A stretch of 64,000 bases of DNA from Gonatopus flavifemur (lineage: Eukaryota; Arthropoda; Insecta; Hymenoptera; Dryinidae), in the NCBI GenBank assembly GCA_018340375.1, contig JAFFJZ010000004.1, forward strand, positions 46,788,001 to 46,852,000, written 5' to 3'. The notes below the pieces were generated by a model. It was not told the DNA's origin and did not search any database. It saw only the letters and a list, made by a program, of their open reading frames with translations. Each line of letters opens with the position of its first letter. Within the stretch, counting starts at the first letter, position 1. The translations under genes and the position numbers were made by a program. Of the stretch, positions 42,352 through 53,490 are shown one piece after another.

Positions 42352-44250
42352 TTAACATGTTTGTAAGTCGCCAATTAAATCTGCAACCCCTTTATATATG
42401 TTAGAGACAGGAAAATTGAAGACCTGACGTTCTAAAACTTGCCATATATGACTGCATACAAGTGGAAAATCGATATGGAAAACTTTCATGAACTGGAAGC
42501 ATATATCGACGGCGCATAAAACTGAATGCACTTTATATGTGTAATCAGAAACAACCACATACGCAGATGTAATTTCATTAATAGTCGGACCATTGATAAC
42601 AACAAATGGTTGTATCGTAAGTTTGTGATCGATGTAGTACTGCTTCAAAGTAGCTTTTGCTAGTGGAAATGATTGATTGAAATCTTCAGTCTCCTGTGAA
42701 ACAATGAATATTTGATATTATTTTAGAAATTATAAAAAGTATTCTGTCGTGTATTTATTCGAAGTAATGCATGAAAATATTATTATATTTGAGGGTGTAC
42801 CTTAATATGCAGTATGAAGGAATTCAATACTTCTTGTTTTTCAGGGAACCAATTTTTTCCTCCGTGACGATACGTTTGTTTACAAATTTTTTTGAATAAA
42901 AAAGGCAATAAAATCAATGCCAGAATCTGGTTATCTGAAAATATATACATAAAAGGATGATCCAACAAAAATCATATACTTATTCTCAAAACGTGAAAAA
43001 TCACTTACTTGTATCTTTTGTAGGACTCTCATTGGCACGTAAAATATCTTTGATCGCCTTGTCTCTTTTTTTTTTAGCCAGTTTTATAATTTTTTGTGCT
43101 ATCGATGGCCAATTTTTGTTGAATTTATCGGTGGGTTGGAAGAAAATGGAACAGAAATCCGCTTGCACCTAAATCATATTTGGGAAGACATCTTTATATA
43201 AATATTATAACCTCAAATCATCAACATGTGAAAGAAGATACAAAGTCTCACGAGAAGGTATCCAACTGATTTCACTAGATTAGGGAAGGTATTCAGTATA
43301 GTGTTTTTATCATTCGCCTTATAGAATTCTATTTTCGCTTCATTCGCCGTTGTCTTCCACTTGTTAATATATTCTGAATCTATAATATCCACCACCAATC
43401 TCAACTCTTCGAATTCATTCGAATGAATCACATCTATAATATGAAGATTCATATACAATAGTTTCAATTGAATGAATATGCAGAACCATTTTCAAACTAT
43501 TCCAAAGAAAATGGTTAATATGATAGTACTATACCTGCGATGCTTTTTTTTCTCTTCGTTGGTTTTATTTTTATGAAATTAGTAGCAATAGCTTTTTCAC
43601 GGATGCCTTCGTATGCTGCATACAAAGCTCCATGAGCATTCGACTTACTATACGGACGTGTATAAAAGCTTTCTTTGATATATTTGGTGAAGAGACACGC
43701 TGCACTATCTGCCAGTTCTTCCAATCGACTTGGTACTATACTGTTAAAAAATTTTCAGTTATTTTTAAAAAATTGGATACATATAATAAATGAGGATAAG
43801 ATATATTAAGAATGAAAAGTTTAAAAACAAATTTCGCTTTACGTGTAATTATTTGTCCGATCAATTTCATGGTATATTAGAATTTTTGATACTGCTTGAA
43901 TCGTAAAAAAAGTTCTTTTTTTAGTGGCTAGTAGTTGACTCAATTGATCTGCATTTTGTTCGAAATCATATAAATGGATGAATAATCTTCCCTCTGAATT
44001 TTTCATCAATACTTGATAAACGTCGTTAGATGACCGAGCATTTTCCTCTAAAATGAAAAAATCATGTGAAGATGGAATTATCAACAATCAAAAGTACTCA
44101 TACATCAGTTGAAGAGTCAATTATGTCCTACCTGTGTCTGACCTTTGCGCTGATTCATTAGCTATTAATGACTCTGCTTCATTAGCTATTAATTGTAGAA
44201 TAGTTTCTTCGGCAGTATCTACAATTCCACAAATCTGGAAACTATCAGAA
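42352..44250 (-). CDS. Multi-exon passenger gene of the CACTA-like element
   Basis: Function unknown. On the minus strand successive open blocks are separated by proper introns. Exon near 44240-44132 (ICGIVDTAEETILQLIANEA) ends at ACAG/GTAG. Exon about 44048-43845 (VYQVLMKNSEGRLFIHLYDF) ends at ACAC/GTAAAG. Exon about 43735-43536 (RLEELADSAACLFTKYIKES) ends at GCAG/GTATAG. The next is about 43450-43252, then 43159-43008 (ending CAA/GTAAGT), 42937-42803 after TTTTCAG, and 42692-42352 after TTTCACAG, ending in a stop. The last exon (QPFVVINGPTINEITSAYVVV, then AVDICFQFMKVFHIDFPLV) resembles uncharacterised insect proteins that I associate with such elements. The 5' start is not located. Exon borders are my reading and could move by a few bases. 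Confidence 0.55.
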
Positions 44251-44678
44251 GGGTGTGTGTTTTTTTCTGTTTCAACATGACATTGATTTGGGATCTATTT
44301 CACGACTGAAAAATTGTATTACTAATCAACTTTTCAATTAATATATTATCACATTATTAATTAGCAAACCATTGTGGGAATGTTGAGGATAGGATTTTTC
44401 ACAGGAAGAATTGGAAAAGCTCGAACTCGGGATTGAGATATCACCTATTCCATTCATTCTTCATTTCACATGGAAAATTGGGACATGCAACGCGAAAAGA
44501 GAAAGCAATCAATAGAAGTTTGGAAACGTAAACAGATAAATCAAAGAATTGAGGTTAAGTTGACTTCGACTATTTATTTATTTTTTCAATGTATTTTGCT
44601 ATTCAGTTACTTCAAGTGATGCATATGGGAATATTATTATATTTAAATACATACCTCAATATACAGTACAAACGAATT

Positions 44679-44921
44679 TCAAAATTCTTGTTTGTCAAAG
44701 TGCCAAGTTTTTTCTCCGTCACAATACGTTAGGTTACAAACTGTTTCGGATGAATAATATTGTAATACCGTTTTGAATAACAGTGATGCTATAATCCATG
44801 AAAACTTTGACGGAGTAAATAATACTAACTTTCCACCAATTGATTTATCAATATATTGAAAAAATATGAATTTGAAGTCATCACACAATTCATCACATTC
44901 GGCCGCAAAGCAGTATGTCAA
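44679..44921 (-). pseudogene. Duplicated exon remnant of the passenger gene
   Basis: The block with IIASLLFKTVLQYYSSETVC and CDGEKTWHFDKQEF parallels LILLPFLFKKICKQTYRHGG and NWFPEKQEVLNSF in the exon at 42937-42803, and the DNA just downstream (about 44640-44690) also matches. A partial duplication or second copy inside the element, with no continuing exons found. Confidence 0.45.
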
Positions 44922-46452
44922 TCGCTAAAAGATCCCGGGATAATCCCGTGGTCCTCTAGCGATCCCCGCTCGATAGGGTCTCACGCAATTGTCGCTTGAT
45001 GGCGTCCCTGTAATATCGTAGGATCTAGCGACATGTCCGCGTTCATAGACGGTATCGTTGCGTGCAATAGGTACTAGGGCGAGACACTTGAAGTTGAGAG
45101 AATAAAGCGTTCCTGCTTTCATATAATTCAGTGGGAAAACGTTTTGCCATGATGGAAGGGGCTTACCCGCGATAATCTCTTTTTTCTTCTCTCCGTGCAG
45201 GGGCATTATCGTGATGCAAAAGCCATGAATTATTTTTCCACAATTCTGCACGTTTTCTTCGTATTGCTTCTCGCAAACGGCGCATCACTTCAAGATAATA
45301 CTGTTTATTGACCGTACGACCATATGGTAAGAACTCATGATGCACCACGCCATGGTAATCGAAGAAAACAGTGAGTAAAACTTTGACATTTGATCGAACT
45401 TGGCGTGCTTTTTTCGGTCTTGGCTCATCTGGGGTCTTCCATTGGGACGATTGGACCTTGGTTTCGACATCATAACCATATACCCATGATTCCTCACCAG
45501 TTATGACCCTTTTGAGTAGATCTGGGTCGTCGTTGACGTCATTCAACAGTTCTTGAGCGATACTCATGCGACGGTTCTTTTGGTCAAAATTTAGCAATTT
45601 CGGAACAAACTTCGCTGACACACGTCTCATGCCCACGAGCCAAGCGATAAACCAACATCCTCAGCAACTTCTCTGATAGTGATTCGACGATTTTCCAAAA
45701 CAATTTTCTCTACTGCTTGAATGTTTTCATCAGTTGTTGACGTGCTTGGGCGTCCAGAGCGAGGCTCGTCATTGGCATCTTCCCGGCCATCTTGGAAGAG
45801 TTTGTACCACTTGTAAACATTTTTTTTACTCAGAACAGTTTCACCGTATGCTACTGTCAACATTTTAAGTGTTTCGGAGCACTTCATTTTATTTTTTACA
45901 CAAAATTTGATGCAAATCCTTTGATCCATATTTTTTGATAGCAAGAAATCGCCGAGCACGCAAAACACTTATAACCTTTACGCCTCTCACAACCAAACAA
46001 AGAATGCTATACACTTGAAACTTGGTACAGATGTTCGGGAAGAGTGTGCCAACATAACAAAACAAAAAAATCGATAATCGAAAGTACGTTGCCCGCGAAA
46101 TTTGAAAAGTCACCTCACTTTTTGAACACACCTCGTATCTCATTAAACATTACATTACATTATCTCCATCGAAATAAATCTTTCCCAGCTCCTCCGTGCA
46201 CGTAATCCATATTATCCTCTCTTGGCCCCTTTGATTGAAACTTTTTCTCACTCTTTTATAATTCCCTATCTTGATTAATTCCATATGATTGTTCGCAGAT
46301 CTTGCGGCTTCCGACAACACATATTTCTGATTGTCCTCTGTTGTAATAGAGGCTATAGCAACTACACTTGTTTTTCTGTCGCTCGGTGATGCCTCATATT
46401 TAAACGCGAATTGCAGTTTTCTTGCCATTTTTATAAACAAGAATTGTCGTTT

Positions 46453-46855
46453 TGTAGGACAATTATCATATTTGGCAATGAAGTAACGAAAATATGTTTC
46501 TCTGTAAACAAAGTTTCACAATTTTATTATTTTCCACTACATAACAATGATTATTCACACTATTTACAATCCTACCTGTGAACAAAGAAACGACAATTAA
46601 AGTTTACTCCTATCACTTTTCCATCTATTACCGTTCCTATTCACCGTATACTTCTCTTAATGATTACTTTAACTTATTTCGATTATTGCTTCTGTATATC
46701 TGTATTTCACACACGTGCTCTACCACAGTCTCCTTCTCTCTTCCTTCAATCACTTTTCTTATCACTACCCTATCTACTGGTGATTGATATAAACGGCGCG
46801 TGGAGCATAAGAAGCGCGGCATATTCAAAACTAAAGAAAGTATACTTTCTTTACA
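46453..46855 (-). repeat. 5' LTR of inner Gypsy element
   Basis: Begins TGTAGGACAATTAT on the plus strand and ends TTTCTTTACA, giving TGTAA / TTACA ends. It contains the whole 338-bp match to the left LTR plus about 65 bp more. Just inside it (46440) gag starts on the minus strand. Confidence 0.85.
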
Positions 46856-46920
46856 TATATATTCGTGCATTATTTTATGGCCGTGATAATGGCTGCTATG
46901 TATAAATGAATGTATGTGTG

Positions 46921-48106
46921 TTAATGTATGTAAGCCGGTCTTAGTTTGTCGAGATGTTCAGTGATATAAGAATTTTCTCCTGTCTGAATTAAAGCATTGT
47001 TATTTTCAGAGATTTCTAAAATTTCGAAGGGACCTATGTAATGTTTGTCGAATTTGCTAATTTTTGGTTCTTTTGAAACGTATACCATCTGTCCGGGAAA
47101 GAATTCTATTTCATTGGATCTCTTATCATACTGTTCTTCTGATTTTCGCTTCGAATTTACTAGGTTTTTATGGGCTATTTCTCGAATTTTGTCTGGGTGG
47201 CGGATTAATTCGATCAGGTACGAGTTATATGTTTGTAATTCCTCTGAATGTGGGAATGATGAGGGTAATCGGGCTTGTTTACCAAAAACCAACTAATTCG
47301 TAGGGGGCAAAATTTGTCGCTTCATGTGTAGAAGTATTATATGAGAACATTGCGAACGGTAAAAGTATGTCCGAGTCTTCATGTGATTCCATATAATGTT
47401 TCAAATATTCGGTTAAAACAATATGACTGCGTTCTGGAGATCCATTAGATTGGTGGTGATAACCGGGAGTTAAAATTTGTTTGATTTTGAAAATTTCAGC
47501 CAGTTGAGATAGAACATTTCCTACAAATGCTTTACCTCTATCAGTCGAGATACATCTCGGTGCACCGAAAGTGGCAATGCAATAGCGAGCAAATGCGTCG
47601 GCTATTGTTGGTGCTCTGGCATTGGGGATGGGGATGGCGAGACAGTATTTTGTAAATGTATCTTGCATTGTTAGAATGTATTTGTTTCCACTGGGAGTAA
47701 TTGGAAGTGGTCCTACAATATCTAATGCAATTTTATCGAAAGGTTCTGACGGTGTATCTGTAATTAACATTGGTTCTCTTGTTTTGATTTTAACGAGTTT
47801 TTGTTTTTGGCAACTTTTACAAAATTTGATGTATGTTTGGATATCTCCAAACATTCTCTTCCACAAATAATATTGGCGTATTGTGTTATAAGTTTTTCCG
47901 ACACCTTTTTGACCAGCAAACAGACTTTCATGAAATTCTCTTATGATTTGAGGTCTAATTTCTGGTGGTGGAATTTCTATTTCTTTTGTACATAGGGTGA
48001 TTTCGTAGGGTTTGTCTGAGAATATTTCTTCTAGTAAAGTTTTTGAATATTTCGGTTTCATAGGAGAAAATTGTCCAATGGGAGTGTTAACGCGAATGGT
48101 GAGCAT
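46921..48106 (-). pseudogene. pol: Integrase of the errantivirus-like element
   Basis: The strand-transfer enzyme of the outer element. 48106-47279 holds the N-terminal zinc region (second His of the HHCC set appears as Gln in FAGQKGVGKT; CKSCQ is intact) and the DDE core: D in LDIVGPLP, D in STDRGKAFVG and E in SNGSPERSH. The frame shifts near 47285 into 47292-46921, which supplies the C-terminal domain (QARLPSSFPHSEEL, FFPGQMVYV, HYIGPFEIL) and ends in TAA. The distal end abuts the inner Gypsy element 65 bp further on. The overlap of the two frames is 14 bases, so it is a simple indel. Inactive, but only lightly damaged. Confidence 0.88.
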
Positions 48107-50041
48107 GTTTTCTTCATCGATAGTGTCTTTTTAACCCTCAAATACATTTTTAAGTTGTCTAGTGTAATTTTTTCTTCGAATGATTGGGTTGCTATTATTG
48201 TATATGTACGGGAAGTTGTTCTTTCGGAGATTAAAATTTCTCCTTGTTTGGGGTGGTACTTTCGGATTTTCTCCGCTATAATGTAATTCAGTACTGCTAA
48301 TGTTATGTATGTGGTGTCGTCGATTACTCCATCAGCGGGGGTGAAATGGGCGTAGTTGTCTTTGACACTAGTGAGAGGTTCGTCCAAGATGAATACGGTA
48401 CATTTTGGGATGTTCATATCCGGGAATTCTAGCGGTGGAGGGGGTATAAATAATGTAGATAAAATTGAGTCTTCTAATGGTATTTTGGATGTTTGCGTGT
48501 TATCTCCTGACTGTTTGAGTGGGATCTCGTATCCGTCAGCGTATGGCAGTTGTTTAAATAATTCACTAATCGAATTCTCCCCATCCTCGAGGTCGCCTGA
48601 GGGGTTGGGAATTGAAATTCTATGGAAAGTGTCGGTTGTTGGGGTATTTTGGAATGGATGGTGGGTTTGGCGGGCTATGGTTTGTTCAAATGATGAGTCG
48701 TCTGATAGTATTTCCGAACCGTAGTTACTATGGACTGGGCTTTGGTAGGGGGAGAAACCATGTGTTTTTAATGTTTCTGATAAGGTTGGGTCCCAACTGT
48801 CTGAGATTGATGAGTTTGAAGTTAAGATAGGTGAATTTATGGGAGTTGTTGGGTCATCTGGGTTAAGTGGGAATTGTGTGGAGTTGGCATTTGGGTTCGG
48901 GTTGGATGGGATTGATGGGTCTCCGTCATTCAGAATTATTTCAGGAAGTAGACTGGGTCTAGAGGATCCGGAGATTATAGGTGGTTCGGCAGTGTTATCA
49001 GGGTCGATTCGGTTAATTTCGTCTGTTGGGTTAGGGTTTTCTTGGCCTGTACGTCTTTGTCTGACTTGAGCTGCGATGCAGCTCTCATCCGCTCGGTTAG
49101 TTTTTGTTTTGGTGGTGAAGGTTGTGTCGTCTTGGTATTTGGGTTGAATGGGATTTGCTGAAACTATGGGATTCCGGGATAAAGCGTCTGCGTTGGCATT
49201 AGCTTTACCTGGCTCATAGGCAATTTTATCTAAGTTGGGATGAGATACAACTTGATGAGCCCATTTACTCAAACGGGTTCCATTATCCTTGAAAGACTCT
49301 ACATGGCGTGAGGGTTGATGATCGGTGATAATTGAGAATTTGGGATTGTGTAAGTATTGTTCAAACTGTTTAAGTGCATAAATGATGGCGAGAAGTTCTT
49401 TTTCGATGGTTGAATAGCGAGTTTCAGTTTTCGTAAGAAGTCTAGATAAATATGCCACTGAGAGATCGCTTCCGACTTTCCCTTGGCTAAGGATTGCGCC
49501 TATGCCATGATCGGAGGCGTCAGTCGTGATTATAAATTCTTTGGAAAAATCTGGATATTGTAATGTTGGTTCAGAACAGAGGGTTTTCTTCGAAGTTTCG
49601 AAACTATTTTGTTGATTTTCGGTCCAGGTAAATCTTGTTCTCTTTTTTGAGAGATCTGAAAGAGGTTTCGCGACTGTGGAGAAGTTTTTAATGAATTCTT
49701 TGTAGTACCCAGCTAGTCCAAGGAATTGTCTGATCTGTTTTGTAGTGATGGGAGTTGGAAAGTTTTGAACTGCCTCTTATTTCTTTGGATTGGGTCTCAC
49801 GCCTTCTGATGTGAAAATATGTTCTAGATAAACTACTTTTTCTTTAAAAAGTTAACATTTTTCTATTTGTAAGACCAGGTTATGTTTACGAAGCCGAGTC
49901 AACATTTCACGAATTAATTTTACGTGTTGTTCTACGGTAGATGAATAAATAATAATGTCATCTAAGTAGACACACAGTCCTTTCCCTGTCATGTCGGAGA
50001 AAATTCGATTCATTAGCCGTTGGAAGGTGGCTGGCGCGATT
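48058..50041 (-). pseudogene. pol: RT palm end, RNase H and unusual linker of the errantivirus pol
   Basis: Continues RT on the left side of the piggyBac insertion. 50041-49852 contains the catalytic YLDDIIIYSS. Two in-frame stops (at about 49852 and 49780) precede the RT connection and RNase H region (IRQFLGLAGYY, then TTDASDHGIGAILSQ). The open frame from 49458 has the rest of RNase H (LAIIYALKQFEQYLH, TDHQPSRHVESF, NADALSRNP). About 300 codons then follow before integrase begins: a Pro/Ser/Asn/Asp-rich linker, then a more ordered, apparently folded block (KCTVFILDEPLTSVKDNYAH, TLAVLNYIIAEKIRKYHPKQ). That linker is longer than in the errantiviruses I know. Confidence 0.85.
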
Positions 50042-50329
50042 TCAACCCTTTGCGGCATGGTGGCTATTATAATAGCCACCTCAATGTGTTTTAAGTTTAC
50101 AGTTAACCAGAGACAATATAACGCTTTTTCCCCCAGTTTTTTTTTGCAATTTGATTTAGATAAGGACTTAGGAAGTATTCGGCATCACGTATACATTGTC
50201 AATCGTTTCATAAATTGTGATTTGAATGAATAAACAATGAGAAAAAGCCGTATTCATTGAATAACACAGGCACACAAAAAAAATTGTCGAGAACCAGAGG
50301 GTAGACCCCACTATATATACGTTTTTGGG

Positions 50330-51345
50330 GTCGCTGAAACCGAATATGACCATGAAAAATTTTTTCAATCGCCCGTTTGCCCTCACCAACCCCCTGATGG
50401 GGGTTAAATTTGGAAAATTCGGAAAAATTCAAATGTACGTGTATTTCTATGTTCTTTGGGACGCTGGACCCGGAAATGATGAGGGAAAAGAATTCCAACC
50501 CCTCTCTTATCCGCTAGCATCCTCCTACCACCCCCTGATGGGGGTTGAAGTTCAAACTTTCGTAAGAAATTCAAATGTATGTGGATTTCTATATTTTTTG
50601 GGATGCTCAAACCGAAAATGATAACAAATAAGAAATCCCACCCCTCCCTTGCCCGCTAGCGCCCTGCAACCACCCCCTGATGGGGGTTGAATTTTAAACT
50701 TTCGTAAGGATCTCAAATCCATGAAGATTTTCATGTTTTTTGGAATGCTGGAATCAAAAATGATCAGAAAAAATGAATTCATCCTCTCTCACCAGCTAGC
50801 ACCCTCCTACCGCCTCCTGATGGGGTTGAAATTCAAATTTTCATGAAAAATGCGAATGTATGTGGATTTCTATGTTTTTTGGGATGCTGAGACCAAAAAT
50901 GATGAGGACAAAGAATTCCAACCTCTCTCTCACCCGCTGGCACCCTCCTACCACCCCCTGATCAGGGCTGAGTTTGAAACTCACGTAAAAAAATTTGAAT
51001 GCATATGTATTTCCATGTTTTCTAAGATGTTTGAATAAGAAATGATAACAAATAACAAATTCAACCCCTCTTTCACCCGCTAGCACCCTCTCACCACCCC
51101 CGGACGAAGGTTGAATTTGAAACTCACGTAAAAAATCCAATTCTATGTGTATTTCCATGTTTTTTTGGGACGCTCAAATCAAAAATGGTAACAAATAACA
51201 AATTAAACCCCTCTGTTACCCGCTAGTACCCCCCTTACTACCACCTTGAAGAGGGTTGAATTTGAAATTTTCTCACAAAATTGAGATGTATGTGTATTTC
51301 TATGTTCTTTGAGATGCTGAGACCATAAACGACTGCAAGCAACAA
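50330..51345 (+). repeat. Satellite array, left block (seven monomers of about 142 bp)
   Basis: The word CCCCTGATGGGGGTT or a variant recurs at about 50391, 50532, 50674, 50815, 50956, 51098 and 51243, giving a 141-142 bp period. Other constant words are CACCCTCCTACC and TTTCTATGTTTTTTGGGA. Copies here are diverged from each other. Confidence 0.92.
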
Positions 51346-51640
51346 TATCCACTGACTCGATTACCTCCTCACACTCCTGTACAATCATTCAAAAGAACCT
51401 AGTAGAATCCACATGAAAGTCAGTTCTCAGCGAATTACGCTATCGATTCAGGATAAAACAGGAGAACCAAAGCTCTCATGGGCTCAATACTCAAAATTCC
51501 AGCGATCCAAAGTCAATCACTTGTCGATTCAACAGGTTAAACAGTATCCTATGTTGTAAACGTCAATACTTCATGAAATAGAAATATCAGATGCATTCAT
51601 GATTTGGTTCTACTCTTAGCGGATAACAAAGCGGTGAAAT
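51346..51640. other. Unique spacer between the inverted satellite blocks
   Basis: About 290 bp with no gene and no satellite similarity. It forms the centre of the inverted arrangement. Confidence 0.7.
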
Positions 51641-53490
51641 TTGTTATTTGTTATCATTCCTTATTCAAACGTCCCAGAAAACATGGAAATACATATACAT
51701 CCAAATTTTTCACGCGAGTGTCAAATTCAGCCCCCATCATGGGGTGGTGGGAGGGAGCTCACGGGCAAGGGAGGGGTTGAATTTCTATTTTGTTATCATT
51801 TTCGGTTGAGGCATCCCAAAAAACATAGAAATCCACATACATCGGAATTTTTTACGAAAGTTCAAAATTCAACCCCGATCAGGGGGTGGTAGGAGGGTGC
51901 CAGCGGGGAAGAGGGCGGTTGGAATCCTTTTTCCCCATCATTTTCGGTTGAGGCATCCCAAAAAACATAGAAATCCACATACATCGGAATTTTTTATGAG
52001 AATTCAAAATTCAACCCCCATCAGGGGGTGGTAGGAGGGTGCTAGCGGGCAAGAGAGGGGTCGAATTTCTATTTTGTCATCCTTTTCGGTTAAAGCATTC
52101 CAAAAAACATAGAAATCCCCATACATTGGAATTTTTTTATGAAAATTCAAAATTCAACCCCCATCGGGGGGTGGTAGGAGGGTGCTAGCGGGCAAGAGAG
52201 GGGTCGAATTTCTATTTTGTCATCCTTTTCGGTTTAAGCATTCCAAAAAACATAGAAATCCCCATACATTGGAATTTTTTACGAAAGTTTCAAATTCAAC
52301 CCCGATCAGGGGGTGGTAGGAGGGTGCCAGCGGGGAAGAGGGCGGTTGGAATCCTTTTTCCCCATCATTTTTGGGTTCAGCATCCCAAGAAACATGAAAA
52401 TCCACATACATTCGGATTTTTTATGAAAATTCAAAATTCAACCCCCATCAGGGGGTGGTAGGAGGGTGCTAGCGGGCAAGAGAGGTGTCGAATTTCTATT
52501 TTGTCATCCTTTTCGGTTTAAGCATTCCAAAAAACATAGAAATCCCCATACATTGGAATTTTTTACGAAAGTTTCAAATTCAACCCCGATCAGGGGGTGG
52601 TAGGAGGGTGCCAGCGGGGAAGAGGGCGGTTGGAATCCTTTTTCCCCATCATTTTTGGGTTCAGCATCCCAAGAAACATGAAAATCCACATACATTCGGA
52701 TTTTTTATGAAAATTCAAAATTCAACCCCCATCAGGGGGTGGTAGGAGGGTGCTAGCGGGCAAGAGAGGGATCGAATTTCTATTTTGTCACCCTTTTCGG
52801 TTTAAGCATTCCAAGAAACATAGAAATCCCCATACATTGGAATTTTTTACGAAAGTTTCAAATTCAACCCCGGTCAGGGGGTGGTAGGAGGGTGCCAGCG
52901 GGGAAGAGGGCGGTTGGAATCCTTTTTCCCCATCATTTTTGGGTTCAGCATCCCAAGAAACATGAAAATCCACATACATTCGGATTTTTTATGAAAATTC
53001 AAAATTCAACCCCCATCAGGGGGTGGTAGGAGGGTGCTAGCGGGCAAGAGAGGGGTCGAATTTCTATTTTGTCATCCTTTTCGGTTTAAGCATTCCAAAA
53101 AACATAGAAATCCCCATACATTGGAATTTTTTACGAAAGTTTCAAATTCAACCCCGGTCAGGGGGTGGTAGGAGGGTGCCAGCGGGGAAGAGGGGGGTTG
53201 GAATCCTTTTTCCTCATCATTTTTGGGTTCAGCATCCCAAGAAACATGAAAATCCACATACATTCGAATTTTTTATGAAAATTCAAAATTCAACCCCCAT
53301 CAGGGGGTGGTAGGAGGGTGCTAGCGGGTGAGAGAGGGATTGGAATTCTTTTCCCCCATCATTTTCGGTTTTAGCGTCCCAAAAAACATAGAAATACACG
53401 TACATTTGAATTTTTCCGAATTTTTCAAATCCAACCCCCATCGAGGGGTTGGTGAGGGCAAACGGGCGATTGGAAAAATTTTTAGAACTC
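51641..53490 (-). repeat. Satellite array, right block (about 13 monomers, partly in 284-bp dimers)
   Basis: The same monomer in opposite orientation, with CCCATCAGGGGGTGGTAGGA recurring every 141-143 bp. From about 52160 to 53290 two monomer variants alternate: one with GCTAGCGGGCAAGAGAGG, one with GCCAGCGGGGAAGAGGGC. This gives four almost identical 284-bp dimers, a higher-order repeat. The outermost monomer (about 53360-53487) is the mirror of the outermost monomer of the left block. Confidence 0.93.

Larger units (their letters stand above)
39284..45197 (-). mobile_element. CACTA/EnSpm-like DNA transposon (5.9 kb)
   Basis: The ends are CACGGAGAGAAGAAAGAG (left) and the inverse CTTCTCTCCGTG (right), with the same dinucleotide CA outside both ends (39282-39283 and 45198-45199). 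CAC ends with a 2-bp duplication fit the CACTA/Mirage/Chapaev group, and the transposase agrees. It carries a transposase (39948-42189) and a separate intron-containing gene (42352-44250) on the same strand. It inserted into the mariner transposase gene, just after the second catalytic block. Confidence 0.85.
38977..45968 (-). pseudogene. mariner transposase, interrupted and mutated
   Basis: A mariner transposase of the FLJ37770-like group, in three pieces. 45968-45627 is the DNA-binding half ([44 protein letters not shown]). A frameshift follows near 45630. 45636-45198 continues with VITGEESWVYGYD, where the first catalytic Asp is replaced by Glu, and HHDNAPA, where the CACTA-like element cuts in. 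The remainder is at 39283-38977 with [28 protein letters not shown] and the C-terminus KCIVSEGDYFEGD. It was therefore already broken, or free to decay, apart from the insertion. No activity is expected. Confidence 0.9.
38923..46135 (-). mobile_element. mariner (third family), split by a CACTA/EnSpm-like element
   Basis: Terminal repeats CGAGGTGTGTTCAAAAAGTA (left) and TTTTTGAACACACCTCG (right), with TA target sites at 38921-38922 and 46136-46137. Without the 5.9-kb insertion it is about 1.3 kb. It sits in gag of the inner Gypsy element. Confidence 0.92.
38143..46440 (-). pseudogene. gag: gag of inner Gypsy element, split by a mariner
   Basis: The N-terminal part (46440-46150, MFIKMARKLQFAFKYEASPS and on) ends at the mariner border (46135). 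It continues on the other side of the mariner from 38917: a short charged stretch, then after a stop the capsid-like block 38832-38539 (CKHSNAKQWLETFEKECRRF, CLDWHSATL), typical of this Gypsy group. After a further break, 38517-38143 carries a zinc-knuckle-like C-terminus (CKNCEKLNKGIRYHPKDACW). At least two frame disruptions apart from the insertion. It formed the particle core in the active ancestor. Confidence 0.8.
33456..46855 (-). mobile_element. Inner Ty3/Gypsy retrotransposon, fossil, nested in the errantivirus
   Basis: Direct repeats at 33456-33793 and 46453-46855 are its LTRs. Minus-strand gag (46440-46150, then 38832-38143), protease (38134-37901) and RT (37798-36711) lie between, with an RNase H piece at 33901-33794. 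The rest of RNase H and all of integrase are absent: the RNase H coding sequence runs straight into the left LTR, whose first 60-odd bases are also missing, so one deletion removed the 3' third. It is itself split by a 2.8-kb LTR-like insertion and by a mariner. The target duplication is uncertain (CATA left, TATA right). Confidence 0.85.

Noticed and set aside
52220..53263. Four identical 63-codon ORFs spaced 284 bp apart
   Set aside because: They are frames through satellite dimers; their regular spacing reflects the repeat, not a gene family.
50330..53490. CRISPR-like array
   Set aside because: The units are contiguous 142-bp satellites without spacers, in eukaryotic DNA, and arranged in inverted blocks.
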